From Cellulomonas terrae (GTDB lineage: Bacteria; Actinomycetota; Actinomycetes; Actinomycetales; Cellulomonadaceae), in contig NZ_BJWH01000020.1 in the NCBI RefSeq assembly GCF_007990265.1, positions 27,409 to 91,408 of the forward strand: DNA of 64,000 nucleotides, read 5' to 3'. Of this stretch, positions 46,850 through 54,606 are shown one piece after another (positions within the stretch are counted from its first letter, which is position 1; each line of letters begins with the position of its first letter). Position numbers and translations under genes: made by a program. The notes under the pieces were generated by a model. That model ran no database searches and was not told the origin of the DNA. It saw only the letters and a program-made list of their open reading frames with translations.

Positions 46850-48121
46850 TCAGGATAGATCCGCCGGAACGATGGTGGTAGTCGAGCGGGAGGATACTCC
46901 ACCTGCCTGGGAGGCTCCGGCCCCGACCGGGCCACCCTGGAGTCCTTCGCACAGCTCCTCGAGGGCGCTCTCCGCGTCCCACCGGGCCCGCACCGGCGCG
47001 TCCGACGCCTCGTCGAGCGAGGGCTGCCGGATGCCCGACGCCACCCGGGACAACCCGTCGGCACGCACGCCGACGAGCCGGACTCGTGCACCCCGCAGGT
47101 CGACCCCGGCCACCAGTCCACGGGCCGCGAGGAACAGCTCCCGGCCGCCGTCCGTCGGCGTCACCAAGGTGCGCGAGCGCGTGAGCGTGCGCCGGTCGCT
47201 GGTGCGGATCTTCACGGTGATCGTGCGGCTGACCAGGCCGTTCGCGCGCAACCGGACCGCACACCGGTCCGCCAGCTCCTGGGCCTTCTCCTCGACCACG
47301 GCGAGGTCCGCGACCGCGGTCGCGAAGGACTCCTCGGCCCCGATCGACGCCGGCTCGAGACCCGGGCTGACCGGGCGCGGGTCCCTCCCCCACGCCAGGT
47401 CGACCAGGTGCGCGCCCGCGAGCCTGCCGACCGCGAGCTGGACGACGGCCGCGTCGGCGTCCGCCAGGTCGGCGACCGTCCTGATCCCCCTGCGCGCCAG
47501 AGCAGCCTCCCTCTTTTCACCCACGCTCCCGAGCGCCCCGACGGGCAGGTCCCGCAGGAAGCCGACGGCCGCCGCGCGAGGGACCAGGAGGACACCGTCG
47601 GGCTTGGCCTGACCGGACGCCAGCCGGGCGACGAGCTTGGTCGAGCCGATCCCCACGGAGCACGTGAGGCCGAACCGCTCCCGGACCTGACGGCGGAGCA
47701 GGTCGGCGATGACCGTGGGCGGTCCCCACCGCCGGCGCGCTCCCCCGACGTCCAGGAACGCCCCGTCGACACCGGCCTGCTCGACCAGCGGAGTGATGTC
47801 GCCGAGGACCCGCATGACTCCCTTCGACACCTCGCGGTACGCGTGATGGTCGGGCGGGACGACCACTGCCTGCGGGCACCGCTGCAACGCCGTCGCCATC
47901 GACAGCTCCGGGTGCACGCCGAACGCCCTCGCCTCGTAGGTGGCCGCGACGACGACACCGGTCGCGCTGCCGACGACGACCGGCAGCCCACGCAGCTGCG
48001 GACGGCGGGCAAGCTCCACGGACGCGACGAACGCGTCGAGGTCGACGTGCAGGATCGAGCAGCCGGCCTCGTCGTGACCCCGGTCCTGCTCGGTGCGTGC
48101 CGACCGGGGTGCGCGGTTCAT
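46850..48121 (-). CDS. dinB: DinB-like Y-family DNA polymerase with altered active site
   Basis: A 423-residue Y-family polymerase. Palm and fingers: SILHVDLDAFVASVELARRP (metal Asp27 and Asp29), YEARAFGVH, LGDITPLVEQAGVDGAFLDVGGARRRW. Then SVGIGSTKLVARLASGQAKPDG, an HhH region and the little-finger domain. The second catalytic motif, usually SxDEAFLD, reads GVDGAFLD: Asp119 is kept but the catalytic Glu is Gly120 (GGG at 47762-47764). The steric-gate Phe/Tyr after DxDxF is Val32. Both are read directly from the DNA. Preceded by the SOS-controlled HEPN gene with a 46-base gap. The start at 48121 has no strong ribosome site. Confidence 0.88.
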   Translation of the reverse strand: MNRAPRSARTEQDRGHDEAGCSILHVDLDAFVASVELARRPQLRGLPVVVGSATGVVVAATYEARAFGVHPELSMATALQRCPQAVVVPPDHHAYREVSKGVMRVLGDITPLVEQAGVDGAFLDVGGARRRWGPPTVIADLLRRQVRERFGLTCSVGIGSTKLVARLASGQAKPDGVLLVPRAAAVGFLRDLPVGALGSVGEKREAALARRGIRTVADLADADAAVVQLAVGRLAGAHLVDLAWGRDPRPVSPGLEPASIGAEESFATAVADLAVVEEKAQELADRCAVRLRANGLVSRTITVKIRTSDRRTLTRSRTLVTPTDGGRELFLAARGLVAGVDLRGARVRLVGVRADGLSRVASGIRQPSLDEASDAPVRARWDAESALEELCEGLQGGPVGAGASQAGGVSSRSTTTIVPADLS

Positions 48122-48167
48122 GGCGCCGCGGGGTCGTCGTCGGACCGGTGCGGTCCTGCGTCGGCGC

Positions 48168-48635
48168 TCACGACGCCCGCTGGACGCGCATGCTCAGCGT
48201 CCGACCGGCGACAGCGTCCGCCCCGCCGTGCACCAGCTCGCGAGCCGCGTCGACGAAGTCCTCCGCGGCGCACACCGCCTCCTCGGCCCGTGCGGGACCG
48301 ACCAGCTCGAACCGTCCGGCGTCCACCGCGGCACGCAGGGCCGCGGCCTCCGCGAAGTAGGTCGACCACGAGCCCAGCTCCGGCGCGACCACGCCGAGCA
48401 TGCTCCAGACCGTGCGCGGCGCACGCCGCCCCGACGGCGTCCCCCGGGCGGCCACCACCGCGGCCCCCGCGCGCAGAGCCGCGAGGTGGGCGTGCGAGAG
48501 CTGCTCCCACGGCTCGGAGGAGAACTGCGCGGCCACGAGCTCGGCGTCGGCACGGCCGAGCAGCTCGACGACGCGCGAAGGCAGGGGCGCCGCAGTCGAC
48601 TCTCGGGAGCCCTGCCGCTCGAGCTGCTGCTGCAT
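48168..48635 (-). CDS. SAV_6107-family HEPN-domain protein
   Basis: A 155-residue helical protein of the SAV_6107-type HEPN family (LLGRADAELVAAQFSSEPWEQLSHAHLAALRAGAAVVAARG, then WSMLGVVAPELGSWSTYFAEAAALRAAVDAG). Actinobacterial members are uncharacterised; some HEPN proteins are RNases, but no clear RxxxxH catalytic pair is visible here. ATG at 48635 with AGGGG 8 bases upstream. It is the first gene of a probable SOS operon with dinB, with a LexA box in its promoter. Confidence 0.82.
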   Translation of the reverse strand: MQQQLERQGSRESTAAPLPSRVVELLGRADAELVAAQFSSEPWEQLSHAHLAALRAGAAVVAARGTPSGRRAPRTVWSMLGVVAPELGSWSTYFAEAAALRAAVDAGRFELVGPARAEEAVCAAEDFVDAARELVHGGADAVAGRTLSMRVQRAS

Positions 48636-48674
48636 CTCGCCGTCCCCTCTCTGCGCTGTCGATCCCGTCCGTCC

Positions 48675-48703
48675 AGTATCGAACAGGTGTTCGATCCCGT
48701 CAA
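48675..48703 (-). promoter_or_regulatory. SOS promoter with LexA box for HEPN-dinB
   Basis: Minus strand: TTGACG (48698-48703), 17 bases, GATACT (48675-48680). Within the spacer lies a perfect LexA box TCGAACAGGTGTTCGA read on the plus strand at 48679-48694 (CGAAC-N4-GTTCG). LexA bound there would block RNA polymerase. Predicted transcription start near 48668, 33 bases before the HEPN start. Confidence 0.85.
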
Positions 48704-48705
48704 GC

Positions 48706-48729
48706 GCCGGCGTGAGTGCCGGCGTGAGC
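48706..48729. repeat. Two 12-bp tandem repeats
   Basis: GCCGGCGTGAGT (48706-48717) and GCCGGCGTGAGC (48718-48729) lie head to tail between the SOS promoter and the next plus-strand gene. Significance unknown; may be simple slippage. Confidence 0.6.
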
Positions 48730-48746
48730 GCCGTAGCGTGGGAGCC

Positions 48747-49625
48747 ATGGCTGCCCGCGACCGCTCCGCCCGACGCAGCACAGCCTCGCACCGGCCACCC
48801 ACACGCAGCCCTGCCCGCGGCCTGTGGCCGACCGGCCCGGTGACCATCCCCACCGGCACCGTCGAGCTGGTCCGCGACCTCGACGACCCCGACGGCGTGA
48901 CCGTCCTGGTCAACGGCGTGCCGAGCTCGTACCTCGACCTGGCCGACCCGACACGGCTCGTGTTCGAGTACATGCAGCAGATGGCGGCCGTCATCGACCG
49001 GGTCGGCGACGCCGGCGGACCGCTGGACGTCGTCCACCTCGGCGCGGCCGGGTGCGCGCTCGCCCGTGCGGTGGACGCGGCACGCCCCGGGTCACGACAG
49101 CTGGCGGTCGAGCTCGACACCGTGCTGCCGGAGCTGGTGCGCGGCTGGTTCGACCTGCCGCGCTCCCCCGCCCTGCGGATCCGGGCGGGCGACGCCCGGA
49201 CGGAGCTGTCGAGGCTGCCCGACGGGTCCGCGGACGTCGTCGTCCGCGACGTCTTCGCCGGCGACACCACCCCCGACCACGTCCGGACGCGGGAGATGGT
49301 CGCCCAGGTCGCACGCGTGCTGCGCCCCGGCGGCGTTTACCTGGCCAACTGTGCCGACCGACCACCTCTGGCCGGCGCGAAGGCGGAGGGTGCCACCCTG
49401 CGGGACGCCTTCGCCGACGTGGCGGTGATCGCGGAGCCAGGGCTGCTCCGGGGCCGGGGCTACGGGAACGTCGTCCTGGTGGCCACCGACGACCTCGACC
49501 TCCTCGGCTCGGCGCCTCTCGCACGGGCCGTCCGCAGCCTGCCCGCGCCCGCGCGCCTGCTGCACGGGGACGAGGTCACCGCGTTCGTCGGGAACGCCGC
49601 ACCGCTGCGGGACCCGCAGGCATGA
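48747..49625 (+). CDS. Spermidine synthase-like methyltransferase-fold protein
   Basis: A 292-residue protein similar to the actinobacterial spermidine-synthase-like family. An N-terminal strand domain (TIPTGTVELVRDLDDPDGVTVLVNGVPSSYLDLADP) precedes a SAM-type Rossmann fold (VVHLGAAGCALARAV, then AVELDTVLPELVRGWFDL, GDARTEL, RDVFAGDTTPDHVRT). The GGGDG polyamine-site motif of true spermidine synthases is replaced by HLGAAG, so aminopropyl transfer is doubtful. TAGCGT lies 7 bases before the ATG and a GGAG only 2 bases before it, which suggests a leaderless message. Confidence 0.82.
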   Translation: MAARDRSARRSTASHRPPTRSPARGLWPTGPVTIPTGTVELVRDLDDPDGVTVLVNGVPSSYLDLADPTRLVFEYMQQMAAVIDRVGDAGGPLDVVHLGAAGCALARAVDAARPGSRQLAVELDTVLPELVRGWFDLPRSPALRIRAGDARTELSRLPDGSADVVVRDVFAGDTTPDHVRTREMVAQVARVLRPGGVYLANCADRPPLAGAKAEGATLRDAFADVAVIAEPGLLRGRGYGNVVLVATDDLDLLGSAPLARAVRSLPAPARLLHGDEVTAFVGNAAPLRDPQA

Positions 49626-49626
49626 C

Positions 49627-49659
49627 GAAGGGCCGCACCCGGAACGGGTACGGCCCTTC
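49627..49659. terminator. Bidirectional stem-loop terminator
   Basis: Arms GAAGGGCCG/CGGCCCTTC with an inner ACCCG/CGGGT stem and GAA loop, one C-A mismatch. It sits between two convergent genes and can serve both. Confidence 0.85.
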
Positions 49660-49670
49660 GGGACGTCAGA

Positions 49671-49874
49671 TCAGATCGGGCGGACGCTCTCGGCCTGCGG
49701 CCCCTTGGCGCCCTGCGTGATCTCGAACTCGACGCGCTGGCCCTCGTCGAGGCTGCGGTAGCCCGAGGAGTCGATCGCGGAGTAGTGGACGAAGACGTCG
49801 GCACCGCCGCCGTCCTGGGCGATGAACCCGAAGCCCTTCTCAGCGTTGAACCACTTGACAGCACCCTGTGCCAT
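49671..49874 (-). CDS. Cold-shock domain protein
   Basis: A 67-residue CSD protein that binds single-stranded RNA or DNA. RNP1 is in [15 protein letters not shown] and RNP2 in [29 protein letters not shown] closes the barrel. The ATG at 49874 follows AGAAGGAA at 7 bases. The family includes both cold-induced and constitutive members; nothing here decides between them. Confidence 0.95.
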   Translation of the reverse strand: MAQGAVKWFNAEKGFGFIAQDGGGADVFVHYSAIDSSGYRSLDEGQRVEFEITQGAKGPQAESVRPI

Positions 49875-50133
49875 GTTCGTTTCCTTCTGTCCCACCGGTG
49901 ACGGCGCGGACCTTCTGCCTACGCCGTGCCGCAATGCCTCACGTCCTGCACCGGGTGGCCCAGCCGAGGACGACTGGTCGGAACCGACCCCCGGGCCGAA
50001 GCCCAGATGACGACGCCGGTCAAGCGAGTACGTCACTGCAACGTGTGCATCCTTCCATCGGGCGCGTGACCAGCGCCACGATTTCGCCCTTCCGGCTCAC
50101 ACGGTTTGACAACGATCTGGTAAAGGTCGGGTC
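49875..50133. other. Intergenic region upstream of the cold-shock gene
   Basis: 259 bases between the cold-shock gene and the PAC2 gene. I find no gene or tRNA. A TTGACA occurs at 50106-50111 on the plus strand but has no -10 at a usable distance, and no clear minus-strand promoter is visible. A long leader is common for csp genes and may fill this space. Confidence 0.4.
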
Positions 50134-51069
50134 TCAGGCCGGACCGCTGTCGTCACCCTGCTGCGCCAGGAAGCGCTCGAACTCCGCGCCGAGCTCGTCC
50201 GCGGTCGGCAGCTCGGTCGATCCCGCGAGCAGGCTCGTGCGCCCGATGTTGCGCGTGAACGAGTCGTACTGCTCCTCGAGGGCGTGCACGACGGCCGCGA
50301 CGTCCTCCGAGCCCGTCACCTGGCGGTCGATCTCGTGCATCGCCTCGTCCGCCGCCGCGGTCAGTGCCGCGACCTGCAGGTCGAGACCGGTCGCACGCTC
50401 GACGTTGGACAGGGCCGCCTGGCTCGCCTGCGGGAAGGCCGACTGCGCGAGGTAGTGCGGCACGTGCACCGCGAACCCGACCGCGTCGTGGCCCGACTGG
50501 CCGAGACGCAGCTCGAGCAGCGCGCTCGCGCTGGCGGGGACCTGCACCGTGCCGAACCAGGAGGTGTGGTCGGCGACGAGCTCGGGACGCGTGGCGTGCG
50601 CCGTGACCGACAGGGGGCGCGTGTGCGGGATCCCCATGGGGATCCCGTGCACGCCGACGGTCAGCGGCACGTCGAACCGCTCGACGATCTGCCGGACCGC
50701 GGCCACGTACCGCTCCCACTGCACGTCGGGCTCGACGCCGTGCAGGAGCAGGAACGGGACCCCCGCGGCGTCCTGGACGAGGTCGACGACGAGCTCGGGC
50801 TCCGCGTACGACGACCAGGTGGTCTGGTCGAACGTCATCACGGGTCGTCGCGACCGGTAGTCCAGCAGCTGGTCGACGTCGAACGTCGCCAGACGCGTCG
50901 TCGGCAGCTCCTCGACCAGGTGCTCGGCGGCCAGCTGGCCGGCGTTGCCCGCGTCCACGAACCCGCGCACCGCGTGCACGAGGACGGGACCGGCGCCGTT
51001 CACCGTCCGCGCCTCGACCTGGGCGGCGACCTCGGGGTCGACGTCGTAGATCTCGCTCGGGTTCAGCAT
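50134..51069 (-). CDS. PAC2-family protein
   Basis: A 311-residue PAC2 domain protein (VLVHAVRGFVDAGNAGQLAAEHLVE, LLDYRSRRPVMTFDQTTWSSYAEPELVVDLVQDAAGVPFLLLHGVEPDVQWERYVAAV, TVGVHGIPMGIPHTRPLSVTAHATRPEL). The family is named after the proteasome assembly chaperone 2 fold; actinobacterial proteins have no established role. The ATG at 51069 matches the usual N-terminus (LNPSEIYDVDPEV). Monocistronic. Confidence 0.9.
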   Translation of the reverse strand: MLNPSEIYDVDPEVAAQVEARTVNGAGPVLVHAVRGFVDAGNAGQLAAEHLVEELPTTRLATFDVDQLLDYRSRRPVMTFDQTTWSSYAEPELVVDLVQDAAGVPFLLLHGVEPDVQWERYVAAVRQIVERFDVPLTVGVHGIPMGIPHTRPLSVTAHATRPELVADHTSWFGTVQVPASASALLELRLGQSGHDAVGFAVHVPHYLAQSAFPQASQAALSNVERATGLDLQVAALTAAADEAMHEIDRQVTGSEDVAAVVHALEEQYDSFTRNIGRTSLLAGSTELPTADELGAEFERFLAQQGDDSGPA

Positions 51070-51147
51070 GGGTGTGCGCTCACTTCCGTCCGGGTTACCG
51101 GGACAACGCCCACCCGGCACGAGTTCTTCCCGGCCTGGTCCTTCCGG

Positions 51148-51588
51148 TCAACGACCGGGGAGTCGCACGACCTCCACGAAGAACTCGTCGATCTGCCGCA
51201 CGACCTCGATGAACCGGTCGAAGTCGACCGGCTTGGTGACGTACGCGTTCGCGTGCAGCGAATAGCTGCGGACCACGTCCTCCTCCGACTCCGAGGTGGT
51301 CAGCACGACCACCGGGATGGAGCGCAGGTTGGCGTCGGCCTTGAGGGCCTGCAGCACCTCGCGGCCGTCCATCCGGGGCAGGTTGAGGTCGAGCAGGACG
51401 AGGTCGGGCGTCGGGGCGTCGACGTGCTCGCCCTCCTTGCGGAGGAACTCCAGGGCGCTCACGCCGTCCGACACCACGGACAGGCGGTTCCGGAGCTTGT
51501 TGTCCTCGAACGCCTCCCGGGTCATCAGGACGTCGCCCGGGTCGTCCTCGACGAGGAGGACGTCGATGATCTTGGTGCTGTTGGGCAC
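51148..51588 (-). CDS. Rcp1-type single-domain response regulator
   Basis: A 146-residue CheY-like receiver only, without output domain. Acidic pocket [10 protein letters not shown], phosphoacceptor Asp in [14 protein letters not shown] (about 67), Thr in [10 protein letters not shown] and Lys in [12 protein letters not shown]. The longer alpha4 region fits the Rcp1 type that works with phytochrome-like kinases. The GTG start lies 22 bases after the histidine kinase stop, so the kinase is the likely partner. Confidence 0.9.
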   Translation of the reverse strand: MPNSTKIIDVLLVEDDPGDVLMTREAFEDNKLRNRLSVVSDGVSALEFLRKEGEHVDAPTPDLVLLDLNLPRMDGREVLQALKADANLRSIPVVVLTTSESEEDVVRSYSLHANAYVTKPVDFDRFIEVVRQIDEFFVEVVRLPGR

Positions 51589-51610
51589 GGGGGTGTCTCC
51601 GTTCAGGGGC

Positions 51611-53173
51611 TCAGTCGTCGGCCGCGGGGAGGGTCCAGTGGATGCTGGTCCCCTCGCCGTCGGGCTGCTCGATCCAGATGCGACCGCCGTGGAACTCGAC
51701 GATCTTCTTGCACAGCGAGAGCCCGATGCCGGTGCCCTCGTAGATGTCCTTGGCGTGCAGACGCTGGAAGATGACGAACACCCGTTCGGCGTACTGCGGG
51801 TCGATTCCGATGCCGTTGTCTCGACACTCGAGCTCCCAGGAGTCTGCCATGCGCGTCGCGCTGAGGTGGACCGTCGGGGGACGGGACGGGTCACGGAACT
51901 TGATCGCGTTGCCGACGAGGTTCTGGAGCAGCTGGACCAGCAGCGGGTGCTCGCCGCGCACGATCGGCAGCTCGTCGTGCGTGACGACAGCGCCGGACTC
52001 CGCGACGGACTCGCTGAGGTTCTCCAGCGCGTCGTCGAGCGCCACCGCGAGGTCGACGTCACTGACCTCGCCCCCGACGCGGCCCACCCGGGAGAACCCG
52101 AGGAGGTCCTGGATGAGCTGCTGCATGCGCTTGGCCCCGTCGACCGCGAAGGCGATGTACTGGTCGGCGCGCTCGTCCATCTGGCCGCCGTAGCGCTTCT
52201 GCAGGAGCTGCGTGAAGCTCGCGATCTTGCGCAGCGGCTCCTGCAGGTCGTGCGACGCGACGTACGCGAACTGCTCCAGGTCGCGGTTGGACCGGCGCAG
52301 CTCCTCGGCCTGCTCGGTGAGGAGCTCGTGCGCCAGGGCGATCTCCGCGCGCGAGGACTCCAGCACCTGCACCTGGTCGACGAGCGCGACGCGCATCCGC
52401 TCGACGTCGTCCGCGAGCGCGGCGATCTCGCCCGGCCCGACCGACGCGACGGGGTGTCGCAGGTCACCCGACGACACCGCCCGGGCGTCGGCGGCGAGCG
52501 AGTCGAGCGGCTCGAGGATCCAGCGCCGGAGCGTGACCCACAGGGCGATGCCCAGGGCGATCGCCGCCAGGACCAGCAGCGCCACGGTCCCCGCCGCCAC
52601 GTACGTCCACATCCCGAGCTCGCCGACCGCGTCGGCACGCCGGTCGCGCAGGAGGTCGATGTAGTCCTCCGCGGCCGAGCGCGCCTCGTCGAAGAGCAGC
52701 CGGCCCTGCTCGATCTCCTCCGTCGTGACGACCTCGACGCCGCCGGTGCGGACCTCCTCCATCACCGGGATGGCGAACTCCTCGTTCCACCGCCGTCCCG
52801 CGTCCGCGGCCGCCTGCGCGGCCGCCGTCAGCTCCTCGTCGCCGCCCTCCGCCTCACGAGCGGCGAGCGTGCGGAACGACAGGTCGTCGGCCGCGGACCG
52901 CTCGTACGGCTCGAGCGTGACCGGGTCCCCGGTCAGGGCGAACCCGCGGACCGCGGTCTCGGCGTCGACCAGCTGGATGAAGGCGCCGTCCGCCTCGGTG
53001 ATCGCCGTGAAGTACGTCTGCGTGACGGCGTCCTGGCGGTCGAACAGCCGGACGAGCACGAGCACGGTGCCGAGGACGACGACCAGGAGCGCGAGACCGG
53101 CCGCGATGATCACGGTCCGCAGCCGTCGGCGCAGCGTCGAGGAACGCCGCGCAGGCGTCAGGGCAACCGTCAC
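51611..53173 (-). CDS. CHASE3-HAMP sensor histidine kinase
   Basis: A 520-residue membrane kinase: transmembrane helix 1 (about 20-43), an extracytoplasmic CHASE3-like four-helix domain (about 50-180; [40 protein letters not shown] is its start), transmembrane helix 2 (about 190-212), HAMP (about 213-265), coiled coil, HisKA with [21 protein letters not shown] (His about 310) and HATPase with N box NLVGNAIKF and G boxes DNGIGID and [15 protein letters not shown] start coupled to the phosphatase gene by GTGA. Confidence 0.92.
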   Translation of the reverse strand: MTVALTPARRSSTLRRRLRTVIIAAGLALLVVVLGTVLVLVRLFDRQDAVTQTYFTAITEADGAFIQLVDAETAVRGFALTGDPVTLEPYERSAADDLSFRTLAAREAEGGDEELTAAAQAAADAGRRWNEEFAIPVMEEVRTGGVEVVTTEEIEQGRLLFDEARSAAEDYIDLLRDRRADAVGELGMWTYVAAGTVALLVLAAIALGIALWVTLRRWILEPLDSLAADARAVSSGDLRHPVASVGPGEIAALADDVERMRVALVDQVQVLESSRAEIALAHELLTEQAEELRRSNRDLEQFAYVASHDLQEPLRKIASFTQLLQKRYGGQMDERADQYIAFAVDGAKRMQQLIQDLLGFSRVGRVGGEVSDVDLAVALDDALENLSESVAESGAVVTHDELPIVRGEHPLLVQLLQNLVGNAIKFRDPSRPPTVHLSATRMADSWELECRDNGIGIDPQYAERVFVIFQRLHAKDIYEGTGIGLSLCKKIVEFHGGRIWIEQPDGEGTSIHWTLPAADD

Positions 53174-54351
53174 GCGCGCCACCCGAGGACGACCACGGCC
53201 GCGTCGTCGACCAGGTCGCCGCCGTGCAGCTCGCGGACGTCGTGGAGCACGCGCTCGACGAGGTCGCCCTGGGCTGCGACCGCACCGTCGACGATGCGCA
53301 GGAGGCCGGTCTTGCCGAGGCGGTCGGAGCCGTCGCCGATGGTCGCCTCGAGGACGCCGTCGGTGTACAGCAGGATGCGCCAGGAGGGTGCGAGCTCGAG
53401 CCGCACGGGCGCCCAGCCACCGGGGACCGGGATGCCGAGGGCGCGCCCCCGCCCGTGGGTGGGCAGGAGGGTCGACGGCTCCCCGAGGAGCAGCGGCACC
53501 GGGTGGCCGGCGAGGTAGAGGTCGACCGAGCTGCGGTCGGGGGTGACGTCCAGCATGGAGACGGTCGTGAAGATCTCCGGTCGGGCGCGCTCCGAGATCA
53601 GGACGCGCTCGAGCAGACCGAGGAGGTCGACGGTCGGCACCTCGGCCAGCACGAGCGTCCGCCACGCGGTGCGCAGCGTCGCGCCGAGCGCGGCCTCGTC
53701 GGGTCCGTGCCCGCAGACGTCGCCCACGAGCGCGAGGACCGAGCCGTCGGGCCGTTCGACGACGTCGTAGAAGTCGCCGCCGAGCACGCCGTCGCGGCCG
53801 GCGCGGTACCCGACACGCACCTCGAGCCGCTGGTCGAGGACCGACGGCGTCGGCAGCAGCGCGCGCTCGAGCCGGTTGACCTCCTCGGCCCGCACGAGGC
53901 TGCGGTAGAGCGCACGGTCGGTGTCCTCGAGGCGGCGGCGCTGGATGGCGTAGCGCACGGAGCGACCGAGCGTCTCGCCGTCGACCTCGCCCTTGACGAG
54001 GTAGTCCTGCGCGCCCGCGGCGACCGCTGCGAGCCCGATGTCGGTGCCGGACAGGCCGGTGAGCACGACGACGGCGGGTGCGTCGGCGGCCAGCAGGCGC
54101 TCGAGCGCGGCGATGCCCATCGCGTCGGGCAGCCCGAGGTCGAGCAGGACGAGGTCGACGTGGAGCCGGTCGATGGCCTCGTCGAGCGTACGGACCCAGA
54201 CCAGGTCGACGTCGAGGCCCGCGTCCGCGAGGTGCTCACGGACGAGGATCGCGTCGCCCTCGTCGTCCTCGACGAGCAGCAGGCGGACGGGTGCAGAACT
54301 CGTCACCGGGCCGCGGCGGATGTCGTCGGGGGCGGTGCGTGCGTCGCTCAA
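53170..54351 (-). CDS. Receiver-PP2C (RsbU-like) phosphatase
   Basis: A 393-residue protein: N-terminal receiver domain (LLVEDDEGDAILVREHL, Asp in DLVLLDLGLPD, VLTGLSGTD, DYLVKGEVD, about 22-140) and a C-terminal SpoIIE/PP2C phosphatase domain (GGDFYDVVERPDGSVLALVGDVCGHGPDEAAL, LLYTDGVLEA, DDAAVVVLG). Such proteins dephosphorylate anti-sigma-factor antagonists, a partner-switch role inferred from the family. The start is a TTG at 54351 with a strong AGGAGAGG 4 bases upstream; the GTG at 54306 has no ribosome site. Confidence 0.88.
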   Translation of the reverse strand: MSDARTAPDDIRRGPVTSSAPVRLLLVEDDEGDAILVREHLADAGLDVDLVWVRTLDEAIDRLHVDLVLLDLGLPDAMGIAALERLLAADAPAVVVLTGLSGTDIGLAAVAAGAQDYLVKGEVDGETLGRSVRYAIQRRRLEDTDRALYRSLVRAEEVNRLERALLPTPSVLDQRLEVRVGYRAGRDGVLGGDFYDVVERPDGSVLALVGDVCGHGPDEAALGATLRTAWRTLVLAEVPTVDLLGLLERVLISERARPEIFTTVSMLDVTPDRSSVDLYLAGHPVPLLLGEPSTLLPTHGRGRALGIPVPGGWAPVRLELAPSWRILLYTDGVLEATIGDGSDRLGKTGLLRIVDGAVAAQGDLVERVLHDVRELHGGDLVDDAAVVVLGWRA

Positions 54352-54498
54352 CGGGCCTCTCCTCCCGACGGTTCACCTGCCACTTCTCGACAGGACCACC
54401 CGAATCGTAGGGGTCGCACACCACTGCCGCGCGCCATCTCACCCGGCCGCCGGGAGAGCCCACCCGGTCGGCTGCGTGCGACGAGGGCGCGAAGGTCG

Positions 54499-54504
54499 GA
54501 TAAT
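54499..54504 (+). promoter_or_regulatory. Putative -10 (GATAAT) of helicase gene
   Basis: GATAAT lies about 100 bases before the helicase start in the 255-base divergent gap (54352-54606). No good -35 is visible. No rifamycin-associated element (GGGGCTTGCGGCAAGCCCC type) is present upstream. Confidence 0.35.
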
Positions 54505-54606
54505 GGACGGCCGCTCCGAGCGTCGCGTCGTCCCTCGACGCGCGCAGCGGCGGAGGTACGCGCGGCCGGTGTCCCCGGCGGAACGGAGATCGCCCAGGTG
54601 TCAGGC

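Noticed and set aside
50106..50111. Consensus TTGACA on the plus strand
   Set aside because: No -10 at 15-19 bases downstream and it points into the 3' part of a minus-strand gene; treated as chance.
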